Shown: positions 1 to 6,731 of the stretch, one piece after another
Numbering within the stretch: position 1 is the first letter of the stretch
How the letters are laid out: each line of letters begins with the position of its first letter
Origin: Caulobacteraceae bacterium
GTDB lineage: Bacteria; Pseudomonadota; Alphaproteobacteria; Caulobacterales; Caulobacteraceae
Assembly: GCA_025351125.1 (NCBI GenBank)
Contig: JANXWN010000129.1
Span: forward strand, 1-11,486
Reading direction: 5' to 3'
DNA: 11,486 nt
The notes under the pieces: model-generated
Databases searched by the model: none
What the model was told of the DNA's origin: nothing
The model's input: the letters and a program-made list of their open reading frames with translations, nothing else
Position numbers and translations under genes: made by a program

Positions 1-82
1 TCTCGCGCTCGGCGCGGTGTTATTGCTGGCCGGTATCACCGCCATCGCGGGGCTGCGGTTTACCGCCCACCCGCGCCGGTGA
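1..82 (+). CDS. C-terminal end of a membrane protein (partial)
   Basis: The frame that is open from base 2 and stops with TGA at 80-82 encodes 26 residues: a hydrophobic stretch (LALGAVLLLAGITAIAGL) followed by a short basic tail ending in RR. This looks like the last transmembrane helix and cytoplasmic tail of a polytopic membrane protein, for example an MFS- or DMT-type transporter, but nothing in so short a piece identifies the family. Its last 23 bases overlap the 3' end of the convergent minus-strand gene that ends at 60. The rest of the gene lies outside the window. The call rests only on the open frame, the hydrophobicity and the stop position. Confidence 0.5.
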   Translation, partial: LALGAVLLLAGITAIAGLRFTAHPRR

Positions 83-344
83 TGTCCTTGATCAGCGCCT
101 GAACCGTCGGCTTGGCCCCGGCCCCCCAAACGACTTTGAGATGTTCTAAAGTGCGCCCCGCCGGCCCCTCGAAGCGCCAATCGCAATGGTCAAATTTACA
201 GCCGTCGAACACCGGAGGTTCACCACCGCTATAAATCAGGCGACATTTACGGAATTCGCAATCACTAAAATTTTCCCCGTCGAGCGCTATGGTTTCTTGG
301 GTGAAACTGACCGCGTGCTGCAGCCCGCCCGCCTCAGTCATCAT
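60..344 (-). CDS. Small pentapeptide-like Cys/Phe protein, unknown function
   Basis: A 94-residue protein of unknown role, probably cytoplasmic because no signal peptide or membrane helix is visible. Its core has two near-copies of a nine-residue unit, FSDCEFRKC (about 26-34) and FDGCKFDHC (about 46-54). Phe and Cys recur every five residues and the copies lie 20 residues apart, so the fold is probably one or two coils of a right-handed beta helix of the pentapeptide-repeat type. A helical C-terminus follows (GRTLEHLK onward). I recall similar short hypothetical proteins in Proteobacteria but know no function. Start: ATG at 344 (a second ATG is at 341) overlaps the stop of the upstream gene by 11 bases, which suggests translational coupling. 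An in-frame TTG at 374 would add ten residues but overlaps that gene more and lacks a clear ribosome binding site. Confidence 0.72.
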   Translation of the reverse strand: MMTEAGGLQHAVSFTQETIALDGENFSDCEFRKCRLIYSGGEPPVFDGCKFDHCDWRFEGPAGRTLEHLKVVWGAGAKPTVQALIKDITGAGGR

Positions 345-495
345 CAAGGCCAGCGTCGTCTGCGGACGGCTCAACGCCCGCGGCCCTATCTCGCTCCCGT
401 TGCTCGCGCTTTAAGGCGGCCTTCTCGGCGACCTTGGCCGCCTTGATCCGCTCGCGATCAAGCCGTTCAAATTGGTAGTTGGGTTTTCTCGGCAT
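334..495 (-). CDS. Very small charged alphaproteobacterial protein (53 aa)
   Basis: An ATG at 495 opens a 53-codon frame ending in TGA at 336-334. The product begins MPRKPNYQFERLDRERIK, continues as an Ala/Lys/Glu/Arg-rich probable helix (roughly residues 10-38) and ends in an acidic tail (GLDDD). The PNYxFER start followed by an alternating K/A/E helix matches, from memory, a widespread alphaproteobacterial family of uncharacterised small proteins; no function is known to me. A GAGG lies 11 bases before the ATG, rather distant for a ribosome binding site. The stop overlaps the start of the next gene (ATG at 344), so the two are likely co-translated. It is convincing because it has an ATG, a recognisable N-terminus and a neat junction, but it is too short for coding statistics to help. 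Confidence 0.68.
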   Translation of the reverse strand: MPRKPNYQFERLDRERIKAAKVAEKAALKREQRERDRAAGVEPSADDAGLDDD

Positions 496-511
496 ACAGC
501 GCTTATCCTCT

Positions 512-538
512 GACGGCTAAAGACGACTCTGCGCCGTC
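512..538. repeat. Inverted repeat upstream of the 53-aa gene
   Basis: GACGGC at 512-517 and GCCGTC at 533-538 are perfect inverted copies. A smaller nested pair, AGA/TCT (521-523/528-530), lies inside the loop. It sits in the 89-bp gap between the DUF6491-like gene and the 53-aa gene, so it would be in the leader or intercistronic RNA. No T-run follows on either strand, so it is not a classical terminator. It could be a processing or translation-modulating hairpin or chance; the rest of the gap shows nothing clear. Confidence 0.3.
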
Positions 539-584
539 CATCGCTGATTTGCGCGCGTTTGGCGAGGGCAGAAGCGAGCGACTG

Positions 585-974
585 TTAGTTGGGGCGAAAC
601 TTCTTCGGAATCGCCGCCACTTCTTCCGGCGTAAGTTTCGTCAAGGTCCTGGCGATCAAAGGCTCGGCGAACCCCTGGCTGTCAGACACCTTGAGGTCCA
701 AATCCAACGCCGTGCAAATGCTGGAACTGCCGCGATTAATCGACACGAGGTGCACGTTGGGCGATTGCAACTGCGACGACCCGGCGCTGAGATCGACACG
801 ATAGACGTCGTGCATATTAACACCAAGGTAGATCACGTCAGGGCTCGGCGATTTCCAACCCTCCCACTGCGTCGTGAAAAAACACGGCGTATGGCCGGTC
901 GCGACGCCGGCGTGGCTGGCGCCGGCTACGGCGGCGAGTGCGAACAAACTTAAGGCAAAACGGTGTGCGGTCAC
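585..974 (-). CDS. Secreted DUF6491-like protein
   Basis: A 129-residue protein with a clear Sec signal peptide: a short basic start (MTAHR), a hydrophobic core (FALSLFALAAVAGAS) and a likely cleavage after SHA at residue 22. The mature part carries CFF (C31), IYLGVNMHDVYRVDL (about 48-62), a second Cys in SSICTALDLDLKV (C87) and a C-terminal LTPEEVAAIPKKF. From memory this pattern matches DUF6491, a periplasmic family of unknown function; the two Cys could form a disulfide. Start: the GTG at 974 is chosen because GAAGAGG (986-980) lies five bases upstream; an earlier in-frame GTG at 998 would place that sequence inside the gene. A perfect TTGACA element lies upstream on the same strand. The family call is by recall and moderately firm; export is well supported. 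Confidence 0.75.
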   Translation of the reverse strand: MTAHRFALSLFALAAVAGASHAGVATGHTPCFFTTQWEGWKSPSPDVIYLGVNMHDVYRVDLSAGSSQLQSPNVHLVSINRGSSSICTALDLDLKVSDSQGFAEPLIARTLTKLTPEEVAAIPKKFRPN

Positions 975-1172
975 AAAAACCTCTTCGGAAAGCGCCACCC
1001 TCCCTGTGATAGATGGGGTTAAGGAGAGGCGTTGTCAATTTTAAGGGCGGTTTGCGCCCCGAGGGCGAGGGCTCGGCATAACGGCGATTGAACCGCGCCC
1101 CGATTGGGTGTAACGCGCCCGCCGGATCGATGGCGGACGGCCGCGAAGGTTCGGCGCCGCGGAGGGCGTAAT
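975..1172. other. 198-bp divergent intergenic region (DUF6491-like / kup)
   Basis: This is the longest gap in the window. It separates the minus-strand DUF6491-like gene from plus-strand kup. It contains the minus-strand TTGACA element and ribosome binding site described separately, and GGAGG at 1161-1165 for kup. I could not find a convincing plus-strand promoter for kup. No riboswitch, RNA gene or small coding frame with a credible start was seen. Confidence 0.5.
1008..1038 (-). promoter_or_regulatory. Candidate promoter for the DUF6491-like gene
   Basis: Read on the minus strand, a perfect TTGACA (-35) occupies 1038-1033, and TCTATC (1013-1008), a weak -10, follows after a 19-bp spacer. 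Transcription would start near 1001, about 27 bases before the GTG at 974, which suits the position of its ribosome binding site. The -35 is strong and the -10 and spacing are imperfect; alphaproteobacterial -10 elements are often degenerate. Confidence 0.45.
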
Positions 1173-3125
1173 TTGGACGTACAGGTCCCTAACCAGCCCA
1201 GCCCGCTTGAGCCCGACCCGCTGCCGGCGAAGCCGCCGCGGGTGCGCCGCGCCGGGCACAAACGCGGTTTCGCCACTTTGTCACTCGGTGCGGTGGGCGT
1301 CGTGTTCGGCGATATAGGCACCAGTCCGCTGTACGCCATGCGGGAAGCGTTGGCGCATTCTCGGGCGGTCGGCCCGCCGGAACTCGCTGTCTTGGGCGTG
1401 GTGTCGCTGGTGTTGTGGACCCTAACGTTAATCGTCAGCGTTAAATACGTTTTGTTCTTGATGCGCGCCGACAATAAGGGCGAAGGTGGGCCGGTCGCCT
1501 TGATGGCGTTGGCGCAACGGGCGCTCGGCCGGTCGACCAAGCCGATCTTTTTTCTCGGCATCGTCGGGATCGCTCTGTTTTATGGCGACGGCGTTATCAC
1601 ACCGGCGTTTTCGGTCCTGTCGGCCGTCGAGGGCCTGAAGACCGCGCCGCTTCTCGCGCACCGCGTCGATCATTTCGTCCTGCCGATCGCCGCCGGCATT
1701 CTGATCTGGCTGTTTTTGGTTCAGGCGCGCGGCACGAAGCGGATGGCCTCGTGGTTTGGGCCGGTGACCACCGCGTGGTTCTTGACCCTTGGGGCCTTGG
1801 GCCTGTTTCATATTCGTGACGACCTTTCGATATTGCGCGCGTTCTGGCCCGGTTACGGTATCGGGTTTTTGATCGAAAACGGCGTGGTCGGTTTTTTGAT
1901 TCTCGGCAGCGTGTTTCTCGCCGTGACGGGCGCGGAGGCGCTTTATGCGGATATGGGGCATTTCGGAAAGTGGCCGATTCGCGCCGCGTGGCTGGTGCTG
2001 GTCTTTCCCTGCCTCGCGCTAAACTATCTAGGCCAAGGGGCTTTGGTGCTGCATCACCCCGCCGCCCGCCACAGTCCATTTTTCGAGATGGTGCCGCATT
2101 CGCCTTTCGCCTATTGGCCGGTCCTGGCCCTGGCGACAACGGCGGCGGTGATCGCCAGTCAAGCGGTTATCACAGGCGCCTTTTCGATGACGCAGCAGGC
2201 GGTCCAACTGGGCCTGCTGCCACGCATCGCCATCAATCGCACGTCCGAGACGCAAACCGGTCAGATTTTCGTGCCGACGGTAAACGGTTTGATGATGGGC
2301 GGCGTGTTGATTTTGTTGGTGGTGTTCCAGAGCTCGCATGGTTTGGCGGCGGCCTACGGCGCGGCGGTGACCGGAACCATGTTAATCAGCACACTGCTGG
2401 CCGCCGTCGTCGCGCGGCATATGTGGAAATGGAAGGTAGGGCAGATTGCCCTGTTTCTAATCCCTCTTTCCTTCATCGACGCGGTGTTTCTGGTGTCCAA
2501 TTTGTTCAAGCTGGCGCAGGGCGCTTGGTTGCCGGTAGTGTTCGGCGCTGGACTGGTGATTATTATGTGGACCTGGTCGCGCGGGGTCAGGATCTTGAGC
2601 GAAAAAACGCTCGCCGAAAGTATTCCCGTGGCCGACGTGATCGATATGCTCACCGCGCGCCCACCGCAACGCGCGCCGGGGACGGCGCTGTTTTTCACCT
2701 CCAACGCCGACTTGGCGCCCGTCGCTTTGATGCACAACCTGAAACACAACAAGGTGCTGCATCAGAACAATGTTATCTTGACCGTCAACACCACCGAGAC
2801 CCCCCGCGTTTCGGAGGAAAATCGCATCCGCATCGAACCGATCGGACGGGACTTCAAGAAAGTCATTTTATCATATGGGTTTATGGAAAATCCCAACGTA
2901 CCCAAAACCTTGACGCAGTGTCGTCGGATGGGTCTGAAGTTCGACATCATGTCGACCACATTTTTCTTGGGCCGTCGATCGATCGTGCCTGATATTCGGT
3001 CCGGCATGCCGTTGTGGCAGGATCGTCTTTTTATCTTCTTGATTAGGAATGCCGCCAATCCCACCGACTTCTTCCATATTCCGCCCGGGCGGGTGGTCGA
3101 GTTAGGCACGCAGGTTTCGGTTTAG
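1173..3125 (+). CDS. kup: Kup-family low-affinity potassium uptake permease
   Basis: An inner-membrane K+ importer of the KUP/HAK/KT family, thought to bring in K+ with H+. The 650-residue product has the usual bacterial length (about 620-650). After a proline-rich cytoplasmic N-terminus of about 30 residues comes the signature GVVFGDIGTSPLYA (42-55) in helix 1, then RADNKGEGG (98-106) and LFYGDGVITPA (135-145). About twelve membrane helices end before a soluble C-terminal domain containing the family-typical LTVNTTETPRV and TTFFLGR segments. Start: TTG at 1173 is preferred because GGAGG (1161-1165) lies seven bases upstream; an in-frame TTG at 1104 would add 23 Arg-rich residues without a good ribosome binding site. 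No K+-sensing element is visible upstream. Family assignment is firm; ion and mechanism are from family knowledge. Confidence 0.96.
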   Translation: MDVQVPNQPSPLEPDPLPAKPPRVRRAGHKRGFATLSLGAVGVVFGDIGTSPLYAMREALAHSRAVGPPELAVLGVVSLVLWTLTLIVSVKYVLFLMRADNKGEGGPVALMALAQRALGRSTKPIFFLGIVGIALFYGDGVITPAFSVLSAVEGLKTAPLLAHRVDHFVLPIAAGILIWLFLVQARGTKRMASWFGPVTTAWFLTLGALGLFHIRDDLSILRAFWPGYGIGFLIENGVVGFLILGSVFLAVTGAEALYADMGHFGKWPIRAAWLVLVFPCLALNYLGQGALVLHHPAARHSPFFEMVPHSPFAYWPVLALATTAAVIASQAVITGAFSMTQQAVQLGLLPRIAINRTSETQTGQIFVPTVNGLMMGGVLILLVVFQSSHGLAAAYGAAVTGTMLISTLLAAVVARHMWKWKVGQIALFLIPLSFIDAVFLVSNLFKLAQGAWLPVVFGAGLVIIMWTWSRGVRILSEKTLAESIPVADVIDMLTARPPQRAPGTALFFTSNADLAPVALMHNLKHNKVLHQNNVILTVNTTETPRVSEENRIRIEPIGRDFKKVILSYGFMENPNVPKTLTQCRRMGLKFDIMSTTFFLGRRSIVPDIRSGMPLWQDRLFIFLIRNAANPTDFFHIPPGRVVELGTQVSV

Positions 3126-3196
3126 ACGCGGCCTGGAAAAACCTTTCTCTCCGCTTTATGGGGGGTTAGAGCCTGTGTTGGTTTTGAAGGACCCCG

Positions 3197-4426
3197 ATGA
3201 CCGCCGAAATGTCCGTCAAAAAAGTCGTGCTCGCCTATTCCGGCGGTTTGGACACGTCGATTATCCTCAAATGGTTGGAACAAACCTATGCCTGCGAGGT
3301 GGTGACCTTTACCGCCGATCTGGGCCAGGGCGAGGAACTGGGCCCCGCGCGGGACAAGGCTCTGCTGCTCGGCGTCAAGCCGGGGAACATCTACGTCGAA
3401 GACCTTCGCGAAGAATTTGTTCGCGATTTCGTCTTTCCGATGTTTCGCGCCAACACCGTTTACGAAGGGCAGTATCTGCTCGGCACCGCTATCGCCCGGC
3501 CTCTGATCGCCAAGGCGCAGATCGATATCGCCCGCAAGGTGGGCGCCGACGCGGTCTGTCACGGCGCGACCGGCAAGGGTAACGATCAGGTTCGTTTTGA
3601 ACTCGGCTATTATGCGCTGCAGCCCGATATTCGCGTCATCGCCCCCTGGCGCGAGTGGAATTTCAAGAGCCGAGAGGCTCTGATGGCCTTCGCCGAACAG
3701 CATCAAATTCCGATAGCCAAGGACAAACGCGGCGAGGCCCCGTTCAGCGTCGACGCCAATCTTCTGCACTCGTCGTCCGAGGGCAAGGTGCTGGAGGACC
3801 CCGACGTCGACGCGCCCGAATTTGTGCACATGCGCACCATCGCGCCGGAAGATGCCCCCGACACCGCGACCCTTTTCACCCTGGATTTCGAGCGGGGCGA
3901 TCCGGTCGCCATCGACGGTGAGGCGTTGTCACCGGCGGCTTTGCTGACCCGGCTCAATCAACTCGGCCACGACAACGGCGTGGGCCGACTGGATTTGGTC
4001 GAGAACCGTTTCATCGGCATGAAATCACGCGGTGTCTATGAGACGCCGGGCGGAACCATCCTTCTCGCCGCTCATCGGGGCATCGAATCGATCACGCTCG
4101 ACCGTGGCGCCATGCACCTCAAGGATGAGTTGATGCCCAGATACGCGGCCTTGATCTACAACGGCTTCTGGTTCGCGCCCGAACGTGAAATGCTGCAGGC
4201 GGCGATCGATTTTTCGCAAGCCAAAGTCACCGGTCGGGTGCGGGTGAAGCTTTACAAAGGCAATATCGCGATCGTCGGCCGTTCCAGCCCGCATTCTCTT
4301 TACGACCAGGACTTGGTCACTTTCGAAGAAGGACAATCGGCCTACGACCACCGCGACGCGGCCGGATTTATCAAGCTCAACGCATTGCGGTTGCGGGTTA
4401 ACGCCAAGCGGGACGCGCGGGATTAG
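3197..4426 (+). CDS. argG: Argininosuccinate synthase
   Basis: Cytoplasmic enzyme that joins citrulline and aspartate using ATP to give argininosuccinate, the second-last step of arginine synthesis. The 409-residue length fits the family. The ATP-pyrophosphatase P-loop AYSGGLDTS is at 13-21, and the signature [14 protein letters not shown] is at 122-135. Further family segments include APWREW (149-154), SVDANL and the C-terminal [22 protein letters not shown] (3186-3191) lies five bases before the ATG; a second ATG four codons in is an alternative. It follows kup by 71 bp on the same strand with no clear terminator or promoter between, so read-through is possible, but the functions are unrelated. 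No ArgR-type operator was recognised. Confidence 0.97.
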   Translation: MTAEMSVKKVVLAYSGGLDTSIILKWLEQTYACEVVTFTADLGQGEELGPARDKALLLGVKPGNIYVEDLREEFVRDFVFPMFRANTVYEGQYLLGTAIARPLIAKAQIDIARKVGADAVCHGATGKGNDQVRFELGYYALQPDIRVIAPWREWNFKSREALMAFAEQHQIPIAKDKRGEAPFSVDANLLHSSSEGKVLEDPDVDAPEFVHMRTIAPEDAPDTATLFTLDFERGDPVAIDGEALSPAALLTRLNQLGHDNGVGRLDLVENRFIGMKSRGVYETPGGTILLAAHRGIESITLDRGAMHLKDELMPRYAALIYNGFWFAPEREMLQAAIDFSQAKVTGRVRVKLYKGNIAIVGRSSPHSLYDQDLVTFEEGQSAYDHRDAAGFIKLNALRLRVNAKRDARD

Positions 4427-4442
4427 AGAATCGCCAAATATG

Positions 4443-4461
4443 TGACGCCTCCGTCATTTTT
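4443..4461 (+). terminator. Possible weak terminator after argG (or palindromic operator)
   Basis: TGACG (4443-4447) and CGTCA (4452-4456) form a five-base-pair hairpin with a CCTC loop, extendable by one G-U pair, followed directly by five T (4457-4461). It starts 16 bases after the argG stop. The form fits a weak intrinsic terminator. The same TGACG-N4-CGTCA palindrome lies just upstream of a TTGACT element, so it could instead be a regulator site for the next gene. Confidence 0.45.
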
Positions 4462-4462
4462 C

Positions 4463-4490
4463 TTGACTCGCGTCTAAACTCTGTTCAGAT
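4463..4490 (+). promoter_or_regulatory. Candidate promoter for the di-iron protein gene
   Basis: TTGACT at 4463-4468 matches five of six -35 bases. A possible but poor -10, TCAGAT (4485-4490), follows after 16 bp. It lies in the 100-bp gap between argG and the next gene. A strong ribosome binding site, GGGAGGAG (4513-4520), follows, six bases before the GTG start. The -10 is the weak part of the call. Confidence 0.35.
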
Positions 4491-4526
4491 AGGCCCATCG
4501 GAATCCAATTTTGGGAGGAGATTCGC

Positions 4527-5651
4527 GTGGCCGACGGCAATATCACCAAAGATGCGATGTACGAGGCGGTCGCGCCCGACGATTTCGTCTCCATGCTCGA
4601 TCTGGATCGCTATGGCGACCGGTCAAACGCTTTCGACAAGATCATCGCGGCGACCCACGACCATTTCTGGGATCCGCTCGATAAGGATTACATCGATTTC
4701 GATGAGCCGTTCGATATGGAAAACCAGGCTCTATTGCCTGAATCGATGATCGGCGCTCTCCAAACGAAATACGTGTCGGAACGACTCAGCGACCCGAAGG
4801 AACGGATCCGGTTCATTAACGAACAGACCCTACGCAGTTTCTCCTCGATCCTGCATGGCGAACAAGGCGCATTGAATCTTTCCGCGTCGCTTTGCCACGT
4901 GCTTTACGATCAAGGGGCGCAGGAATACGCCGCCAATCAGACCCGCGAGGAAGCCCGCCACGTTACGGCCTTCGCTAAGTACATCAAGGCGCGTTGGGGC
5001 CGCCCCGCGCCCTGTAGCCCGGTGCTGCAAAGCCTGTTGGTCGAAATTATCTCCGCGCCGGAAGTCTATAAGAAAATCATCGGCATGCAGATGCTCGTCG
5101 AAGGTCTGGCGATGGGTGCGTTCGCCACTTTCTTTCAGAAAATCAATGACCCGCTTGGCCGCAAGCTGATGCAATTGGTGATGACCGACGAGGCGTTCCA
5201 TCACAAATTCGGCAAGATATGGGCTGATCGCACGGTGCCCAAACTCTCGCCGGACGAGCACATTATCATCGAGGACTGGGCGGCGCATTGCTTCCAAACC
5301 CTATTATTCAACCTCGTCGCCCCCAGCGAACAGCGCGATCTGTATGAAATGTTCGGCCTCGATCCCGATCGCGTGATTGCCGAATTCGCCGAGATCGCCA
5401 CCGACGCCGCACGGCGCGAAGACATGAAGGAAGCGACCAACATATTCCGCGTGTTGATCAAAACCCTGCTCAACGCCGGCATCATTACCGACCGGACGCG
5501 CGCTTTCTACGGCCTGTACGTCGACATGGACGAACTCAAGGCGGAAGGCGACAGGATGGTCGGGGACGATATAGCCGACGAAGGCATCGCCTATCTAAAG
5601 ACGATCAACTTCCGAGACCGTTCACCGGCTATGAAGATCGCCGCCGAATAG
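4527..5651 (+). CDS. Ferritin-like di-iron carboxylate protein, substrate unknown
   Basis: A 374-residue probably cytoplasmic protein without signal peptide or membrane helix. The central helices carry a complete di-iron ligand set of the ferritin-like/ribonucleotide-reductase-like type: E112 in LHGEQGAL, E142 and H145 in REEARHV, E192 in LVEGLAM, and E222 and H225 in TDEAFHH. The ligands are spaced 30, 50 and 30 residues apart, the usual E / ExxH / E / ExxH order. Such centres activate O2 for oxidation, N-oxygenation or desaturation, or store iron. I cannot place it in a named family: AurF-type N-oxygenases and R2-like oxidases are conceivable, but no diagnostic motif settles it. An N-terminal DHFWDPLDKDYIDFDEPF (about 45-62) and a C-terminal helical part of about 140 residues extend beyond the bundle. 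The GTG start is set by GGGAGGAG six bases upstream. Metal binding is inference from ligand pattern. Confidence 0.8.
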   Translation: MADGNITKDAMYEAVAPDDFVSMLDLDRYGDRSNAFDKIIAATHDHFWDPLDKDYIDFDEPFDMENQALLPESMIGALQTKYVSERLSDPKERIRFINEQTLRSFSSILHGEQGALNLSASLCHVLYDQGAQEYAANQTREEARHVTAFAKYIKARWGRPAPCSPVLQSLLVEIISAPEVYKKIIGMQMLVEGLAMGAFATFFQKINDPLGRKLMQLVMTDEAFHHKFGKIWADRTVPKLSPDEHIIIEDWAAHCFQTLLFNLVAPSEQRDLYEMFGLDPDRVIAEFAEIATDAARREDMKEATNIFRVLIKTLLNAGIITDRTRAFYGLYVDMDELKAEGDRMVGDDIADEGIAYLKTINFRDRSPAMKIAAE

Positions 5652-5654
5652 GCA

Positions 5655-5679
5655 GGGTCGCGGCCGCTCGCCGCGGCCT
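5655..5679 (+). terminator. Strong GC hairpin after the di-iron gene
   Basis: Bases 5655-5664 and 5670-5679 pair over ten positions (two G-U) around a five-base loop, CGCTC. The hairpin begins four bases after the stop codon at 5651. No T-run follows, so a classical intrinsic terminator is not shown; it may aid termination or protect the 3' end. The core reads GCGGC-N5-GCCGC, one base from the GCGGC-N5-GTCGC sequence I recall for RegA binding, which may be coincidence in GC-rich DNA. Confidence 0.4.
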
Positions 5680-5688
5680 CTTGACCTC

Positions 5689-5703
5689 GAACGAAAGCGG
5701 AAC
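5689..5703 (+). promoter_or_regulatory. LexA box (SOS operator) upstream of mmcB
   Basis: GAAC (5689-5692), seven bases, GAAC (5700-5703) is a perfect reverse complement of the alphaproteobacterial LexA operator GTTC-N7-GTTC. It ends 11 bases before the mmcB ATG and follows TTGACC (5681-5686), a possible -35, so LexA bound here would block transcription. mmcB in Caulobacter is known to be SOS-regulated, which supports the call. Confidence 0.8.
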
Positions 5704-5714
5704 GATGGAGAAGT

Positions 5715-6155
5715 ATGGACTCTGTCGTTCTCGCGTTTTCCAGGCCCGACGCCACCAGCGCCGTAACCCGCGGCGCGACGCGGCTGATGCTTGAACTGGG
5801 CCATGCGCCGTTGTCGGAAGTCAGCCTGCCGAACGGACGGCGGGCGGACATTATGACCCTGGGACCGCGCGGAGAGATTGGCATTATCGAGGTCAAGTCG
5901 AGCCTTGAGGACTTTCGCGCTGACAAGAAATGGACCGACTACGCCCCGTATTGCGACAGCTTTTATTTCGCCGTGGCGCCCGAATTTCCGCAAGGCATCC
6001 TGCCGCAAGAGCCGGGTCTCATCGTCGCGGATGGCTTTAATGGCGAGGTCATGCGCGCCGCGCCACTCATCGCTTTGAGCGGTCCCCGACGAAAGGCGCT
6101 GACGTTGGCCTTCGCCCGTTTGGCCGCCATGCGCGAACTAATGACGTCGGTTTAG
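5715..6155 (+). CDS. mmcB: MmcB-family DNA repair protein (PD-(D/E)XK fold)
   Basis: A 146-residue probable nuclease of the restriction-endonuclease-like fold. In Caulobacter the family contributes to resistance to mitomycin C damage; the exact reaction is not established. Catalytic-type residues are visible: D45 in RRADIMTL and the pair E59/K61 in GIIEVKSS, giving the D...ExK pattern, with E35 upstream. Conserved family segments follow: DFRADKKW (66-73), YCDSFYFAV (79-87) and GLIVAD (101-106). The ATG at 5715 has GGAG (5707-5710) four bases upstream; an ATG at 5705 is out of frame. A perfect LexA box precedes the gene, so damage induction is likely. Its stop is only nine bases from the stop of convergent regA, with no obvious terminator between. 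Confidence 0.92.
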   Translation: MDSVVLAFSRPDATSAVTRGATRLMLELGHAPLSEVSLPNGRRADIMTLGPRGEIGIIEVKSSLEDFRADKKWTDYAPYCDSFYFAVAPEFPQGILPQEPGLIVADGFNGEVMRAAPLIALSGPRRKALTLAFARLAAMRELMTSV

Positions 6156-6164
6156 GCGGCCGGT

Positions 6165-6731
6165 TTATTTCGGCGCGCGTTTAGAGAGGATTCTCTGCAG
6201 AGTCCGGCGATGCATATTGAGCCGTCGGGCGGTTTCGGACACGTTTTGCGAGCACATTTCATAGACCTTTTGGATGTGTTCCCATCGTACGCGGTCGGCG
6301 CTCATCGGGTTGTCCGGCGGCTCGGGACCATCGTTGATTCCAGCGGTGAGGAGTGCGCGAACCACATCGTCGGCGTCCGCGGGCTTCGCCAAGTAATCGA
6401 CGGCGCCGGCCTTCACGGCGGCCACGGCGGTGGCGATATTGCCATAGCCGGTCAGCATGACGATCCGCATATCCGGACGGGCTTGGCGCAAGGTCTCGAC
6501 GATCGACAGCCCCGATCCGTCCCCTAGCCGCATATCGAGAACGGCAAAGGCGGGCGCCTGGCTTGAAACCGTCGCCAGCGTGTCGGCCACGCCTTCCTCG
6601 ATCCGCACGTCAAAGCCTCGCGCCAGGAGCGCCCGACCCAGTCGATTGCGCAAGATGGCGTCGTCATCCAGGAGCAAGAGCGTCTTGTCTGGAAGCGCAG
6701 CCACCGCCGCTTCTATCTCGCTGGTAAGCAT
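6165..6731 (-). CDS. regA: RegA/ActR/PrrA-type redox response regulator
   Basis: A 188-residue cytoplasmic DNA-binding response regulator, partner of the RegB kinase encoded upstream. The receiver domain (about 16-125) has the acidic pair D22/D23, phosphoacceptor D66 in VLDMRLGDGSG, T94 in MLTGYG and K116 in YLAKPAD. A linker with prolines (about 134-145) leads to a Fis-type helix-turn-helix: RVRWEHIQKVYEMC then NVSETARRLNMHRRTLQRIL (163-182), which is nearly invariant in RegA, ActR, PrrA and RegR. These regulators control photosynthesis, respiration, nitrogen and carbon fixation genes in response to redox state; the targets here are unknown. ATG at 6731 has only a weak GGAAAAG before it. It lies 75 bp downstream of regB on the same strand, probably co-transcribed, perhaps with an extra promoter in the AT-rich gap. 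Confidence 0.96.
   Translation of the reverse strand: MLTSEIEAAVAALPDKTLLLLDDDAILRNRLGRALLARGFDVRIEEGVADTLATVSSQAPAFAVLDMRLGDGSGLSIVETLRQARPDMRIVMLTGYGNIATAVAAVKAGAVDYLAKPADADDVVRALLTAGINDGPEPPDNPMSADRVRWEHIQKVYEMCSQNVSETARRLNMHRRTLQRILSKRAPK

Noticed and set aside
1019..1561. A 180-codon minus-strand open frame spanning the divergent gap and the start of kup
   Set aside because: Antisense to the kup signature region; biased composition and no recognisable motif.
1970..2992. A 340-codon plus-strand open frame inside kup
   Set aside because: It is the +1 shadow of the kup frame: Arg/Gly-rich, no family resemblance, no ribosome binding site, while kup is clearly coding here.
4527..5651. Naming the di-iron protein an AurF-type N-oxygenase
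   Set aside because: The ligand order fits several ferritin-like families and I see no AurF-specific motif.
6156..6164. A terminator between convergent mmcB and regA
   Set aside because: Only a four-bp GCCG/CGGC stem can be formed and there is no proper T-run.
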